This document shows positions 9,584 to 19,174 of a stretch of DNA of 64,000 nt, in pieces (the first letter of the stretch is position 1; each line of letters starts with the position of its first letter). Source of the DNA: UBA6059 sp965227155 (GTDB lineage: Bacteria > Bacteroidota > Bacteroidia > Cytophagales > Cyclobacteriaceae); NCBI GenBank assembly GCA_965227155.1, contig OZ245731.1, forward strand, positions 558,001 to 622,000, in the 5' to 3' direction. The translations under genes and the position numbers were made by a program. Under the pieces are notes generated by a model that was given only the letters and a program-made list of their open reading frames with translations, searched no databases and was not told the origin of the DNA.

Positions 9584-10597
9584 CTAGGGTAGGTAAAAAT
9601 CAAAAATCACTTCATTCATGCATTTAAAATGTCCCAAGGGACACTTATCGTGACCGATTTTAGAACATGGCCTGCAGCCAAGTTTATTGTTTTCAAAAAT
9701 GCTGAATTTTGTCTTATAGGGATACATGCCAAAAGCCGGTACCGTATTGCCCCAGACACTAAAAACCTGTTTTTTGAAAGCCGCTGCTATGTGCATAAGG
9801 CCTGTGTCGTGGGTAAAAACGGCCCTGGATTGCCGAACCAGGCTAGCCGACTGGTTAAGGTTGAACTTACCACAACCATTAAATATGATCGATTTCTTAT
9901 TCAATCCTTCTTTTAGCCCTTCCTCATATGGGGCTGAATGATCCGTTTTTTCAAAAAATTCTTCTATTGCCCGACCTGCTTTTTCATCCTCCTTACCACC
10001 AAGCAGTACAATAGGCTTATTGATGCGATCACAAAGCTCAATGAGGCGCTGCACAGGCAGGCGCTTGGTCCCAAATTTGGCACCTACTACAAGCACATAA
10101 TAGGCATCCCTGTGAGTTTCCGGAAGCCAATCCATGGACACTTCATCTTTGGTTGGAATAAAATAATCCAGGCCCAACTGATCGCCCTTGATCCCTAAAG
10201 GAGAAAGTGTATCGAGATAGCGCTCTACGATATGTTTATTAGGCAATAAATTGATTTTAAAATTGACCAAAAGCCATTTTTGGATATTCAGCTTATGAAA
10301 AGCACTTGATTTTACGCCCAGCCGTTTCTTGATCCAAAGTGTTCGAATGTTATTGTGCAGATCCACTACAAAATCAAAACGCTCTTTTTTTAGGGATTTA
10401 ATAAGGGCATTCACACCGGTCGATCCAAGCACATGAATTTTATCAATGTATGGATTTTCAGAAAGGATATTGACATATGCTTCCTTGGTTGCGTAATGTA
10501 CTTCTGTGTTTTCGTGTTGGGTTTTCAATGCACGAACCACCGGTGTAGTAAGCACAATATCACCAATTGAAGAAAACCTCAGCACCAATACTTTCAT
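9584..10597 (-). CDS. Glycosyltransferase family 9 (heptosyltransferase-like)
   Basis: A 337-residue GT-B enzyme of the WaaC/WaaF type, which adds heptose or related sugars to the lipopolysaccharide core at the cytosolic face of the inner membrane. The N-terminal MKVLVLRFSSIGDIVLTTPV motif is diagnostic, followed by FDFVVDLHNNIRT. The C-terminal domain shows VLLGGKEDEK and the donor-binding region FTHDTGLMHIAAAF. A short cysteine cluster near the end (CRPCSKIGHDKCPLGHFKC) is typical of Bacteroidota members. The exact sugar is not predictable. The downstream phosphatase gene is separated by one base. Confidence 0.9.
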   Translation of the reverse strand: MKVLVLRFSSIGDIVLTTPVVRALKTQHENTEVHYATKEAYVNILSENPYIDKIHVLGSTGVNALIKSLKKERFDFVVDLHNNIRTLWIKKRLGVKSSAFHKLNIQKWLLVNFKINLLPNKHIVERYLDTLSPLGIKGDQLGLDYFIPTKDEVSMDWLPETHRDAYYVLVVGAKFGTKRLPVQRLIELCDRINKPIVLLGGKEDEKAGRAIEEFFEKTDHSAPYEEGLKEGLNKKSIIFNGCGKFNLNQSASLVRQSRAVFTHDTGLMHIAAAFKKQVFSVWGNTVPAFGMYPYKTKFSIFENNKLGCRPCSKIGHDKCPLGHFKCMNEVIFDFYLP

Positions 10598-10798
10598 GTT
10601 TTAATATTTAACCGTTACCTTCTGATAACCCTGGCTTGAGCATGATGTTAAGGCAAAATTGGTTTTGCCTGACTGATTTCATTTGCTAAAAAATGAAATA
10701 CCAACTTTAACCACAGGTTTTAAAAATTACCAAAGAAAACTCAGAAAAGCCGTAAAACTACGATATTAGAACTCAGTTTTTAGACATTAAATAGAATT

Positions 10799-11212
10799 AT
10801 GAGTGTGCAGCAATTTTGGTTGGTAAAGACTGAGCCTAAGGAATACTCATGGGCTGATTTTGTAAACAAAGGTCGAGATCATTGGAGTGGCGTGCGCAAT
10901 TACCAGGCACGCAATTTTCTCAAAGAAATGAAGGTTGGGGATGAGGTCTTGTTTTACCATAGTGTTCAGGAAAAATCAATTGTAGGCATTGCCAAGGTGG
11001 TCAGAGAGTACTATCAGGACCCCACAACTGAAGACGACCGATGGGTTGTGGTAGATATGGAACCATTCAGGCCTTTATTGACTCCTGTTAGCCTGGAGCG
11101 CATCAAACAGGATGATGACCTTGCTGACATGGTCTTATTAAAGAATAGTAGGCTTAGTGTACAACCGGTAAGCCCGGAACAATTTCATCATATACTTAGG
11201 TTAGGTGAGTAG
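10799..11212 (+). CDS. EVE domain-containing protein
   Basis: A 137-residue protein made up entirely of one EVE domain, a PUA-like fold that binds modified bases in DNA or RNA. Family motifs visible are FWLVKTEPKEYSWADF at the start, WSGVRNYQARNFLKEMKVGDEVLFYHS in two adjacent pieces, and a late LLKNSRLSVQPVSPEQF. Its relatives (thymocyte nuclear protein 1 and bacterial single-domain forms) probably sense cytosine derivatives or tRNA modifications; the bacterial role is not settled. The gene stands alone on the plus strand after a 201 bp divergent intergenic region holding two small hairpins (10651-10670 and about 10676-10700). No restriction or defence gene lies beside it. Confidence 0.92.
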   Translation: MSVQQFWLVKTEPKEYSWADFVNKGRDHWSGVRNYQARNFLKEMKVGDEVLFYHSVQEKSIVGIAKVVREYYQDPTTEDDRWVVVDMEPFRPLLTPVSLERIKQDDDLADMVLLKNSRLSVQPVSPEQFHHILRLGE

Positions 11213-11297
11213 GGATTGGCTTTGAGCAATTGTTTTAATAAGACATTAGCTTAGAGATCATTTGTAGAGCTTCAAAAAAATGATTTTATTCTCCGGT

Positions 11298-12869
11298 ATG
11301 AGGGCTACTTTTTATTTTATTTCTGTATTTGGTTGGGTGTTTTTACCTCTGCAAACCTTGGCTCAGGATCCTGAATTGGGAGATCTTGGCAAGGAGGACT
11401 CTGCAAAATCCTACATTAGCCAACCACGACGCATTGAGTTTGAAATTGATAAAAAGGATGAAAACTTTACAGTAATTCCGGCAGAAGAAGATGGCTTGCT
11501 GGTAGTCACAGAGTCACGAAATAAGTCAAAAGAAGGCTTTTTGTGGAAATTTAATATGCTGGATACCGCATTGAATGTACAGTGGTCCAAAGAGTTACCC
11601 ATTGATTTTGGTGCTGACTTTAGGGGCTATGATTATAGCCTTGGTAATGTTTTCCTGCTTTTTGTGGATTCCCCTTACAAAAAGGAGGAAATGTCCTTAC
11701 TTCAGTTCAATGTGGCCTCAGGTGATACGGCTCACTATGATATCAGCACGGTCTTTCCTATTGATCTTACATATTTTGAAGTAGTAGATCACACCATCAT
11801 ATTGGGCGGTATTGCCAACGACAGACCGGTGGCATTGACCTTTAATGTCTTTGAAAAAAAGCCCAAGGTGCTCCCCGGCTACTACAACAATAACAGCGAA
11901 ATCCTGGACATAGTCATTGATGACCTTACAAAAACCTTTACCATCATCCGACTGGAAAGGCTCCAAAACCGCCGCTATACGGTAGTTTCAAATACCTATG
12001 ATGCACAGGGCAATGAGATACAGGAACTGCAACTCAAACCAGAACCTGATAAAAGCTTTCTGGACGGAGTATCAACCACCATGGACAATGGCGATCAGTT
12101 TATAGCAGGAACATTTGCAAGAAAAAAATCAGATTATTCCAGAGGACTCTATCTGGCAAATATTGAAAATGGCCGACAGAATATTGTGCAATACCATAGC
12201 TACGCTGATTTGACCAATTTTTTCTCCTACATGCGGGCCAAGCGTGAAAACAGAATCAAAGAAAGAATTGAAAGAAGAAAGATTAAAGGCAAAAAAACCA
12301 GATTTAAATATCGGCTATTGGTTCATGAACTGATAGACCGTGGCGATGAGTACATTTTGGTTGGAGAAGCCTATTATCCAAAATACAGCAATGTAGGCAT
12401 TGCAAACCCATTTTATAATTCCATATGGGATCAGCAGCGGCAATCGTGGTACAACCCCGGCTTTTTGGGCTACAAATATACGCATGCGGTTGTTGTAAGC
12501 TTTTCAAGATCTGGCCAGGTCAAATGGGACAATAGCTTTGAAATCAACGATGTGTTAAGCCTCAACTTAAAAGAAAATGTACAGGTAAGTGTAGATGATG
12601 AACAAGTGGTATTGCTATACCTGTATGAAGGATCCATTCGCACTAAAATTGTAAGCGGCAATAAAATAATTGAAGGCAAAACTTATAATCCTGTGCAATT
12701 GAAATTTGAAGATGATGAGCTCAAAGACAACAATAAAAATGTAGAAGGGCTGGAGAAATGGTACGGGAAATCCTTTTTTGCACATGGAATTCAGGAAATC
12801 CGTAATATGAAAGACAAGGAAGTCAAGCTCGACAGAGAGATTTTCTACATCAACAAAATCATCTACTGA
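11298..12869 (+). CDS. Secreted protein of unknown function
   Basis: I do not recognise the family. The ATG at 11298 gives a good 23-residue signal peptide (MRATFYFISVFGWVFLP then TLAQ); an in-frame ATG at 11280 would add six residues. The mature protein is about 500 residues, rich in beta-type segments and charged turns. A very basic patch, RENRIKERIERRKIKGKKTR, lies near residue 330, followed by a segment rich in Tyr and Trp. No cysteines form an obvious lipobox and there is no C-terminal sorting domain. The repeated short beta strands suggest a propeller-like or beta-sandwich fold, but this is inference. It stands alone between the EVE gene and pyrR. Confidence 0.75.
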   Translation: MRATFYFISVFGWVFLPLQTLAQDPELGDLGKEDSAKSYISQPRRIEFEIDKKDENFTVIPAEEDGLLVVTESRNKSKEGFLWKFNMLDTALNVQWSKELPIDFGADFRGYDYSLGNVFLLFVDSPYKKEEMSLLQFNVASGDTAHYDISTVFPIDLTYFEVVDHTIILGGIANDRPVALTFNVFEKKPKVLPGYYNNNSEILDIVIDDLTKTFTIIRLERLQNRRYTVVSNTYDAQGNEIQELQLKPEPDKSFLDGVSTTMDNGDQFIAGTFARKKSDYSRGLYLANIENGRQNIVQYHSYADLTNFFSYMRAKRENRIKERIERRKIKGKKTRFKYRLLVHELIDRGDEYILVGEAYYPKYSNVGIANPFYNSIWDQQRQSWYNPGFLGYKYTHAVVVSFSRSGQVKWDNSFEINDVLSLNLKENVQVSVDDEQVVLLYLYEGSIRTKIVSGNKIIEGKTYNPVQLKFEDDELKDNNKNVEGLEKWYGKSFFAHGIQEIRNMKDKEVKLDREIFYINKIIY

Positions 12870-12934
12870 CAAGAATTCCCTGCCCTCCTTATCAAAGGAA
12901 AAATTATATCCTTCTATATTTGCAACCGATCATC

Positions 12935-13480
12935 ATGCAAAAGCGTCAACTTTTTGATAGCAACCATCTGGAGATTACCATCAAGCGGCTTTGCCACCAA
13001 TTGCTTGAAAATCACGAGTCTTTTGAGAATACGGTAATATTGGGCTTGCAGCCAAGGGGCGTTTATTTTGCAGAGCGTATTTCCGCCGAGCTGAGTAAAC
13101 TACTCAATAAGTCTATTATACCTGGTTATTTGGATACCACATTCCACCGCGATGATTTCAGACGAAGGGACGAGCCATTAAAGCCCAGCCGCACCAAAGT
13201 TCCATTTTTAATTGAAGATAAGAATGTCATCATTATTGATGATGTATTATACACCGGCAGGACTGTAAGAGCAGCCATGGATGCCATGACGACATTTGGC
13301 AGACCTTCAAAAGTTGAATTGCTGGTATTGATCGACCGCATGTATAGCCGGGATATCCCTGTAGAGGCCAATTATGTGGGCATGAAAGTAAATACGCTGC
13401 ATTCACAGCGGATATTGGTAGAGTTGAAGGATGAGGAGCGGAAAGATGATAAAATATGGATCACTGACAATGAACAATAA
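12935..13480 (+). CDS. pyrR: PyrR phosphoribosyltransferase / pyrimidine regulator
   Basis: Type I phosphoribosyltransferase that in many bacteria both makes UMP from uracil and PRPP and binds pyr mRNA. I chose the ATG at 12935 (MQKRQLFDS, 181 residues) over an upstream TTG. The PRPP-binding loop VIIIDDVLYTGRTVRAAMD sits near residues 98-116, and ILGLQPRGVYFAERI matches the PyrR substrate region. pyrB begins three bases after the stop, so pyrimidine synthesis and its regulator are coupled. A TATATTTG at 12915-12922 fits the Bacteroidota -7 element but lies very close to the start and lacks a clear upstream TTG. I saw no anti-terminator structure in the short leader. Confidence 0.92.
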   Translation: MQKRQLFDSNHLEITIKRLCHQLLENHESFENTVILGLQPRGVYFAERISAELSKLLNKSIIPGYLDTTFHRDDFRRRDEPLKPSRTKVPFLIEDKNVIIIDDVLYTGRTVRAAMDAMTTFGRPSKVELLVLIDRMYSRDIPVEANYVGMKVNTLHSQRILVELKDEERKDDKIWITDNEQ

Positions 13481-13483
13481 ATT

Positions 13484-14413
13484 ATGAGCCAATTGAAAAG
13501 CAAACATCTCCTGGGAATTAAGGACCTTAGTGCTGAGGAGATAGAATTGATTTTCGAAACTGCTGATAATTTTAAGGATGTCATTAACAGGCCCATCAAA
13601 AAAGTACCTTCACTGCGTGATATTACCATTGCCAATGTGTTCTTTGAAAACAGCACACGCACAAGGCTTTCTTTTGAATTGGCTGAAAAGCGACTCTCCG
13701 CTGATGTGATCAACTTTTCATCCTCCAGCAGCTCGGTGAAGAAGGGTGAAACCTTGCTCGATACGGTCAACAATATCCTTGCTATGAAGGTAGATATGAT
13801 CGTGATGCGACATGCCAGCCCGGGAGCACCGCATTTTCTTTCTAAGCACATCAATGCCAATATTGTAAATGCCGGTGATGGTACCCATGAGCACCCAACG
13901 CAGGCTTTATTGGACACCTACTCTATTCGGGAAAAGCTAGGTACTGTTAAGGGTAAAAAAGTGGCTATCATAGGAGACATACTGCATTCCAGAGTGGCAT
14001 TATCCAATATCTATGCCTTGATCGCATTGGGTGCGGAAGTTATGGTCTGTGGCCCTTCCACATTGATCCCAAAATACATTCATACATTGGGCATAAAGGT
14101 ATCTCACCAAGTGAAAGATGCGCTGGAATGGTGTGATGTAGCCAATGTTCTAAGAATCCAGCTGGAACGCCAGCAGATCAAATATTTCCCTTCGCTGAGG
14201 GAATACAGCCTATATTTTGGTATCAATAAAAAATTATTGGATCAGCTGAATAAGGAAATTGTGATCATGCATCCCGGCCCTATCAATAGAGGCGTAGAAT
14301 TAAACAGTGATGTGGCTGATTCTGATCATTCCATCATCCTCAATCAGGTTGAAAATGGTGTAGCCATTCGCATGGCTGTACTGTACCTTTTGGCTGCTCA
14401 AAATGAGGCATAA
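13484..14413 (+). CDS. pyrB: Aspartate carbamoyltransferase catalytic subunit
   Basis: Joins carbamoyl phosphate and aspartate, the first committed step of UMP synthesis in the cytosol. The 309 residues are full length. The carbamoyl-phosphate loop ENSTRTRLSFE spans residues 55-65, a serine-rich loop with VKKGET follows near 85-90, and the second site motif HPTQALLD is at 137-144. The C-terminal domain has the expected IMHPGPINRGVE. No pyrI regulatory subunit is adjacent, which fits the PyrR-associated type of catalytic trimer. It follows pyrR by three bases and is followed by a strong hairpin. Confidence 0.96.
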   Translation: MSQLKSKHLLGIKDLSAEEIELIFETADNFKDVINRPIKKVPSLRDITIANVFFENSTRTRLSFELAEKRLSADVINFSSSSSSVKKGETLLDTVNNILAMKVDMIVMRHASPGAPHFLSKHINANIVNAGDGTHEHPTQALLDTYSIREKLGTVKGKKVAIIGDILHSRVALSNIYALIALGAEVMVCGPSTLIPKYIHTLGIKVSHQVKDALEWCDVANVLRIQLERQQIKYFPSLREYSLYFGINKKLLDQLNKEIVIMHPGPINRGVELNSDVADSDHSIILNQVENGVAIRMAVLYLLAAQNEA

Positions 14414-14414
14414 A

Positions 14415-14439
14415 AAAGGCCGACTTTCAGTCGACCTTT
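14415..14439. terminator. Hairpin terminator after pyrB
   Basis: An 11-base stem (14415-14425 with 14429-14439, one mismatch) and a ttc loop lie two bases past the pyrB stop. The A-rich left flank and T-rich right side mean it could terminate both pyrB and the convergent gene ending at 14463. Confidence 0.8.
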
Positions 14440-14462
14440 ATAATCATTTGAGTTGGGTTGCT

Positions 14463-15374
14463 CTAGTTACCTAGATTGTATTTTACAATGAACCCTTCGT
14501 AAAGATCCTGAAAATCTTCTACCTCAGGAGCTAGCTGTATAGCCTCCTCATATTTTGTAAGGGCATCTAACAGTAGTTCATTCTCCTCATAATAAGAGGC
14601 TTCAATAATTTTTGCCAGTGGTGTGGTATCATCCAGATCAGTTTTTAAAGCCTCCACCTCTGTTGCAACAGACTCTTTATCGCCACCAATCATTCTTTTA
14701 ATACCATAATCTCCGGAAGAAATTTCTTCGTTATCAGCCACTTTTACGTTTAGAATGACTAGTCTCTCGTTGGCTAGTTCTTCACTGTTGAAGTCCAGTT
14801 TCACCATTGACTTATCTGTTTCTGTGGTGTAAACTACCTCATCGAAGATGTTTTTGAGCGTTACGGTGTAGTTGTTTGCTTCTTCAACCTCTCTCCACCT
14901 AACAATGGCCTCAGGATTGAATACATCAATACTGCTTGGTAACAACACCTGAATCTGTGAACCACTGGCAGCCCTTTCTACCGCTCCGGTTACAGCCATG
15001 TTTTGCCTGTAGTTCCCTCCGCCTTCATCTTCATTTAGCTTTGCCATAATGTAATCGGTATAGCGGCTTGCAGATGAAGAAGCTGTTGTGTTAAGCTTGT
15101 TTTCAAGCTCGGCAACCTTGTGGTCACCAGGTGTTTTCAATTCCACGGTTTTTCCGGTTTTATGCATCAACCCTACGTAAGATCCCGCTGCAGTGGTTAC
15201 CACATCGGTGCTAAAAAGGGATGCTCCCGTTTTCAATGGTTCAGAATTACCATTTCTGGTTACTGTATTATCGCCTTTATTTGCCAATACCCTAAAAGAG
15301 AATGACTGGCTGTAGCCTACAGTTGCTACAAAAAATAAAGCTAGTACAAGAATGGATCGAAATGAATATTTCAT
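14463..15374 (-). CDS. Secreted FecR-like protein with helical C-terminal region
   Basis: About 303 residues from the ATG at 15374, which gives a signal peptide ending VGYSQ; an upstream ATG at 15395 would add seven residues. Residues about 25-90 resemble the FecR periplasmic domain: RVLANKGDNTVTRNG, then LKTGASLFSTDVVTTAAGSY and VGLMHKTGKTVELKTPG. A middle beta domain (SIDVFNPEAIVRWREVEEAN) resembles the Ig-like segment seen in other FecR-type proteins. The C terminus is acidic and helical, perhaps TPR-like (LLDALTKYEEAIQLAPE). There is no membrane helix and no sigma factor beside it, so it is not a classical anti-sigma factor. It lies 28 bases downstream of the CHASE2 gene on the same strand, suggesting a shared role in sensing or envelope signalling. 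Confidence 0.72.
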   Translation of the reverse strand: MKYSFRSILVLALFFVATVGYSQSFSFRVLANKGDNTVTRNGNSEPLKTGASLFSTDVVTTAAGSYVGLMHKTGKTVELKTPGDHKVAELENKLNTTASSSASRYTDYIMAKLNEDEGGGNYRQNMAVTGAVERAASGSQIQVLLPSSIDVFNPEAIVRWREVEEANNYTVTLKNIFDEVVYTTETDKSMVKLDFNSEELANERLVILNVKVADNEEISSGDYGIKRMIGGDKESVATEVEALKTDLDDTTPLAKIIEASYYEENELLLDALTKYEEAIQLAPEVEDFQDLYEGFIVKYNLGN

Positions 15375-15402
15375 AGTCCTGTGATTAAGTTTCAATACAA
15401 AT

Positions 15403-16647
15403 TTAAAGTTTTCTTATTTTAGTTAATTCTCTACGGCCCTGTCTGCTGAAAGAATTTTTAACTACACCATAATATACCTCCAGTGAATCCCCTGCCAATG
15501 CTACCGCCGCTATCGCTATAGTTAGGTCAAGTTCGTAGCTGAATGAATCAAAAGCCATGATAGTTATATACATTAAAAACATAACCTCAATGATCTGAAG
15601 CAGCTTGGTAGTACCATCATACCAAATAGGTATGGTTTTATAGATCAATGAAAACACTACCACATTCACAAACAATATAAGTACAGCCAGCAGCAATCCC
15701 TGCGTTTCACTCATTCTATCCACATAATCCTCGTTTAGGATCATGGCAACAATATTGGCATGTATCACACCCCCAAACATATCAGCATCGGACTTGCCGG
15801 CATAGACCTGGTTCATGGGTGTGTAATATTTGTCCTCAGTAGTAATTTCATCCCCAAGCTGACTTCCCATAAAGCAGAAGATCACGATCTTATCCTTGAT
15901 CAATGATGGATCAAAATTCTCCATGAAGACATCACCGATATCTAATGCATAAAACATCGTGCCAAACTTTCCGGCATTTGGACTCATTACATTTCCTCGG
16001 TAGTTAATAACCTCTACATCCTTATCTCGTGACATAAATTTCTCGGCCTTCTCCGGCTCGTATAATTCCACCAGCTTTACACCAAAGGCCTTATATTCTA
16101 CACCTTTAGACATCTCAGCAACAGCAAACTCCCTTGTATTTTTAAGGTCATTTTGCCTTTTGGCTCCTGGTGCAATCAAATTAGCAAATCCAACATCTGC
16201 ATGTTGCTCAAATCTGGGCAGTGATGTTTCCAAAGAATCGAAACCATCTGTTGCAGGATTGTAAACCAGCTTATTGACAAGCACCAGATTTTCGGTATTG
16301 GCAAAAGCCTGCTCCAACAGTAAATCGCCCAGTGAATCTTTGGGTGTTTTAAAGAAAGTATCCACCCCTATTACCTTTGGCTCATATTTATTCACCACGT
16401 TGATCAACTCTGCTACACCAGCCCGTGGCAACTGCCCAATATTGACCAATACGATAGCCTCTTCCGGAGGTAGTGGCTCTCTGAGTTGGGAATACACAAT
16501 ATCAGTTAGTTTTACATCGCTTAATGCCTGACCTATAGGATCAAATATGTCGAAGATTCTTAGTTGAGTGATATTACCCAGAACCCACATAAAAGCTAAA
16601 ATGAAAGCTGTACCGAGTATTGTATCTAGCCAGAATTTTTTAAACAT
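15403..16647 (-). CDS. CHASE2 domain membrane protein without output domain
   Basis: A 414-residue inner-membrane protein. One N-terminal helix (about residues 8-28) precedes a large extracytoplasmic CHASE2 domain with typical segments IVLVNIGQLPRAGVAELI, KVIGVDTFFKTPKD and IKDKIVIFCFMGSQLGDE, ending in MFGGVIHANIVAMIL. Two or three hydrophobic helices follow (about residues 320-395), then a short basic tail (KNSFSRQGRRELTKIRKL). CHASE2 proteins usually continue into a cyclase, kinase or diguanylate cyclase domain; here nothing follows the last helix. It is upstream of a FecR-like secreted protein, a pairing also seen elsewhere with CHASE2. The ligand and output are unknown. Confidence 0.85.
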   Translation of the reverse strand: MFKKFWLDTILGTAFILAFMWVLGNITQLRIFDIFDPIGQALSDVKLTDIVYSQLREPLPPEEAIVLVNIGQLPRAGVAELINVVNKYEPKVIGVDTFFKTPKDSLGDLLLEQAFANTENLVLVNKLVYNPATDGFDSLETSLPRFEQHADVGFANLIAPGAKRQNDLKNTREFAVAEMSKGVEYKAFGVKLVELYEPEKAEKFMSRDKDVEVINYRGNVMSPNAGKFGTMFYALDIGDVFMENFDPSLIKDKIVIFCFMGSQLGDEITTEDKYYTPMNQVYAGKSDADMFGGVIHANIVAMILNEDYVDRMSETQGLLLAVLILFVNVVVFSLIYKTIPIWYDGTTKLLQIIEVMFLMYITIMAFDSFSYELDLTIAIAAVALAGDSLEVYYGVVKNSFSRQGRRELTKIRKL

Positions 16648-16791
16648 GCTATTTCGTTATTAAGGATTTCCAAAAATCAGCTCTAAGATTATTGAAATAA
16701 ATAAAATCCTTAATCTTTAAGGTTTAAAAGTACAAAAATAATCCCCATTGTAAAATTAAATCAATTACATATTGGAAAAATACAAAATTGC

Positions 16792-17787
16792 ATGGTGAAA
16801 AAGCGGCCTAGACTACCAAAAGAGAAATACATTGAAGGAATACTGGAGGGTAATCGAATTATTCTGAGTCAGGCCATCACATTAATTGAAAGCCAGCTGC
16901 CGGATGATAATGTGCTGGCTGATGAGATCATCGAAGCACTAATACCCTACAGCGGAAAATCTTTGCGTGTTGGTATTACAGGGGTGCCTGGTGTGGGCAA
17001 AAGTACTTTTATCGAAGCAATGGGAAATATTGTTGCTGCTGAAGGTAAAAAACTGGCCATTTTGGCTATCGATCCTTCCAGTCAAAAAACCAAAGGCAGC
17101 ATTATGGGTGACAAAACCCGTATGGAAACCCTCAGCAGGAACAAATCAGTCTTTATTCGACCTTCGCCTACCGGTAAAGCCCTGGGAGGTGTAGCCACCA
17201 AAACCCGGGAAAGCATGATTTTATGCGAGGCAGCAGGGTTCGACACCATTTTTGTAGAGACTGTAGGGGTAGGTCAGTCAGAAATCACTGTGAAAGGTAT
17301 GGTGGATTTCTTTTTGTTACTGGCACTGGCTGGAGCTGGCGATGAGCTGCAAGGCATAAAAAAAGGCATTGTGGAAATGGCTGATGCCATTGTGATTAAT
17401 AAAGCTGATGGTGAAAACAAACGACAGGCGAATAAAGCAAGGGCTGATTTTCAAAGTGCCCTACACTTATTTCCTGTGCCTGAAAGTGGCTGGTCACCAA
17501 AGGTGATGACCTGCTCATCATTAGAAAAAACAGGATTAGAGGAAATTTGGCATTTGATGATTCAATACCAGCAGGAAATGACCGAAAAAGGGTTTTTAGA
17601 GGTAAACAGGCAGCATCAAAATATAGACTGGTTTGACAGCCAGATTATGGACAATCTAGGCAGATACTTCTATCAGCAGGCAGGGATGGATACAATGATA
17701 GAACAGATAAAGGCAGCCATTTTAGAAGGAAAGACCCATCCTAAAAAGGCTGCCTATGAACTCACACAAAGCTTTATCAGGGGGTAA
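16792..17787 (+). CDS. meaB: Methylmalonyl-CoA mutase-associated GTPase MeaB
   Basis: G3E-family GTPase that protects and loads B12-dependent methylmalonyl-CoA mutase. The 331 residues show Walker A GVPGVGKST (Lys70), the LAIDPSSQKTKGSIMGDKTR region, the switch segment FIRPSPTGKALGGVA, FVETVGVGQSE and the base-specificity motif VINKADG. ArgK was an early name for this family. The mutase genes are not in the window. Placement next to the BtuG-like, BtuB and BtuFCD genes fits its dependence on cobalamin, although it is not in their operon. Its 3' end overlaps the convergent lipoprotein gene by 11 bases. Confidence 0.93.
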   Translation: MVKKRPRLPKEKYIEGILEGNRIILSQAITLIESQLPDDNVLADEIIEALIPYSGKSLRVGITGVPGVGKSTFIEAMGNIVAAEGKKLAILAIDPSSQKTKGSIMGDKTRMETLSRNKSVFIRPSPTGKALGGVATKTRESMILCEAAGFDTIFVETVGVGQSEITVKGMVDFFLLLALAGAGDELQGIKKGIVEMADAIVINKADGENKRQANKARADFQSALHLFPVPESGWSPKVMTCSSLEKTGLEEIWHLMIQYQQEMTEKGFLEVNRQHQNIDWFDSQIMDNLGRYFYQQAGMDTMIEQIKAAILEGKTHPKKAAYELTQSFIRG

Positions 17788-19174
17788 TAACAAATCCGTT
17801 GGGGCCTACACCTGATGGAAAACTGTCGATAATTGTCCCGTTCTGGCTATATATGTAAACTATACCTCCACCGGCAAAGCCAACAGCATCACCCAAAAGG
17901 ATTTGATCTTGATCATTATTAAACCCAATACCATAAAGCCCAAAGAAATCAGGATTTTCAATAAATGGTGTAGCTGCCGGGTCTACATCCAGATCAGGGT
18001 TAAATTGATAGACCGTATTTCCTGAATAGAAATACAAATTATTATTGTCAGGGTCATAAGCAGTTTTGGTAGAGGGGTTGAACCCTAATTCCTCTGTTCT
18101 AAGAACGGAATAATCCGTGACATCCAGTTGGTAGAGTTGCCCATCATTTCCATTAAAAGTACCACCACAGATTACCCAGAGCTCTTCACCAGTCCAGGTG
18201 AACTGCCCGGGAGAGCTGCCTACCTGTACACTGGCCACCAAGGCATTTGTAGCTAAATCAATAACCTCTACAGTATTCCCAAAATTGATCGATACAAAAA
18301 GTTTATCATCAACTATGATTAGGTTGTCTGCACCATCACCCACATGGATCGTATCCGTAACTGAATGAGTCGAAAGGTCGATCACAGCAATGTAAGATTG
18401 GTCCAGCGCAAAGTTTGCATCGAAATTGCCCCAGTTTGATAGGTAGCCTCTTCCATTGTGAGAAACCATATACCGTGGGTTAGCCATTTGCTCAGTGATT
18501 GTGGCAACTGATTCAAAAGTCTGATAATTGACAACTTCCAACTTATTGCTTGCATTGACTACAATATAGGCTTCCGAACCCGATATGGTCATGGATTGCA
18601 CTACATCACCCAAATTGAAGCCATTTACTGAATTAAAAATGCCATTTTCCAGTTGAGAAGCACTTTCTCCAAGAAAGGAAATTGAGCCATTACCACTACC
18701 AAAATTGCCTTCATTCAACACAAAAACACCATTGGCATATTGAAAATCATTATCAACGATTGTAATAGTTACTGAGGATGGAGAACCTATGCTCAGGCCT
18801 TCAGGTAGTGAACCGGCTTCTATCGTTATAGTGATGGTCTCAATTTCTTCAACTGCATCGTCATCTGTGATTATCAATTCCAGCTGAGCAGTATTCTGAC
18901 CTACCGAAAAACTGATACTACCTGAAGCGCCTGTGTAGTCCTGAGCATTAGCAGTTCCCGAGATGGTGTAGGGTACCACCAAATCATCTCCCGTTTCATT
19001 GGCCTCAGAAAGCGAAAATGTGATATTTACAGTTGCACCCTCCTGAACTTCTACTTGATCAACATTAAGAGATACTTGAGTGTTGGAAGGGCTTACCATG
19101 TCATTATCATCATCATCATTGCATGACCATAAAAAGATGCTTAAAGTGATACAAAGGAGGAATTGCTGTTTCAT
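17777..19174 (-). CDS. BtuG-like surface lipoprotein: Calx-beta domain plus beta-propeller
   Basis: A 465-residue lipoprotein with lipobox LWSC at Cys18 followed by a run of aspartates (DDDDND), a surface-export type signal in Bacteroidota. Residues about 32-140 form a Calx-beta domain (EVQEGATVNITFSLSEANE and later VTITIVDND). Residues about 145-465 form a YncE/DUF5074-like propeller: GVFVLNEGNFGSGNGSISF, MTISGSEAYIVVN and VGSSPGQFTWTGEELWVICG. BtuG of Bacteroides thetaiotaomicron is a propeller lipoprotein that binds B12 and sits on BtuB. Here the gene follows btuB with a one-base overlap and lies in the same riboswitch-controlled transcript, so a BtuG role is a strong inference. The extra Calx-beta domain is unusual. 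Direct B12 binding cannot be seen in the sequence. Confidence 0.82.
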   Translation of the reverse strand: MKQQFLLCITLSIFLWSCNDDDDNDMVSPSNTQVSLNVDQVEVQEGATVNITFSLSEANETGDDLVVPYTISGTANAQDYTGASGSISFSVGQNTAQLELIITDDDAVEEIETITITIEAGSLPEGLSIGSPSSVTITIVDNDFQYANGVFVLNEGNFGSGNGSISFLGESASQLENGIFNSVNGFNLGDVVQSMTISGSEAYIVVNASNKLEVVNYQTFESVATITEQMANPRYMVSHNGRGYLSNWGNFDANFALDQSYIAVIDLSTHSVTDTIHVGDGADNLIIVDDKLFVSINFGNTVEVIDLATNALVASVQVGSSPGQFTWTGEELWVICGGTFNGNDGQLYQLDVTDYSVLRTEELGFNPSTKTAYDPDNNNLYFYSGNTVYQFNPDLDVDPAATPFIENPDFFGLYGIGFNNDQDQILLGDAVGFAGGGIVYIYSQNGTIIDSFPSGVGPNGFVITP

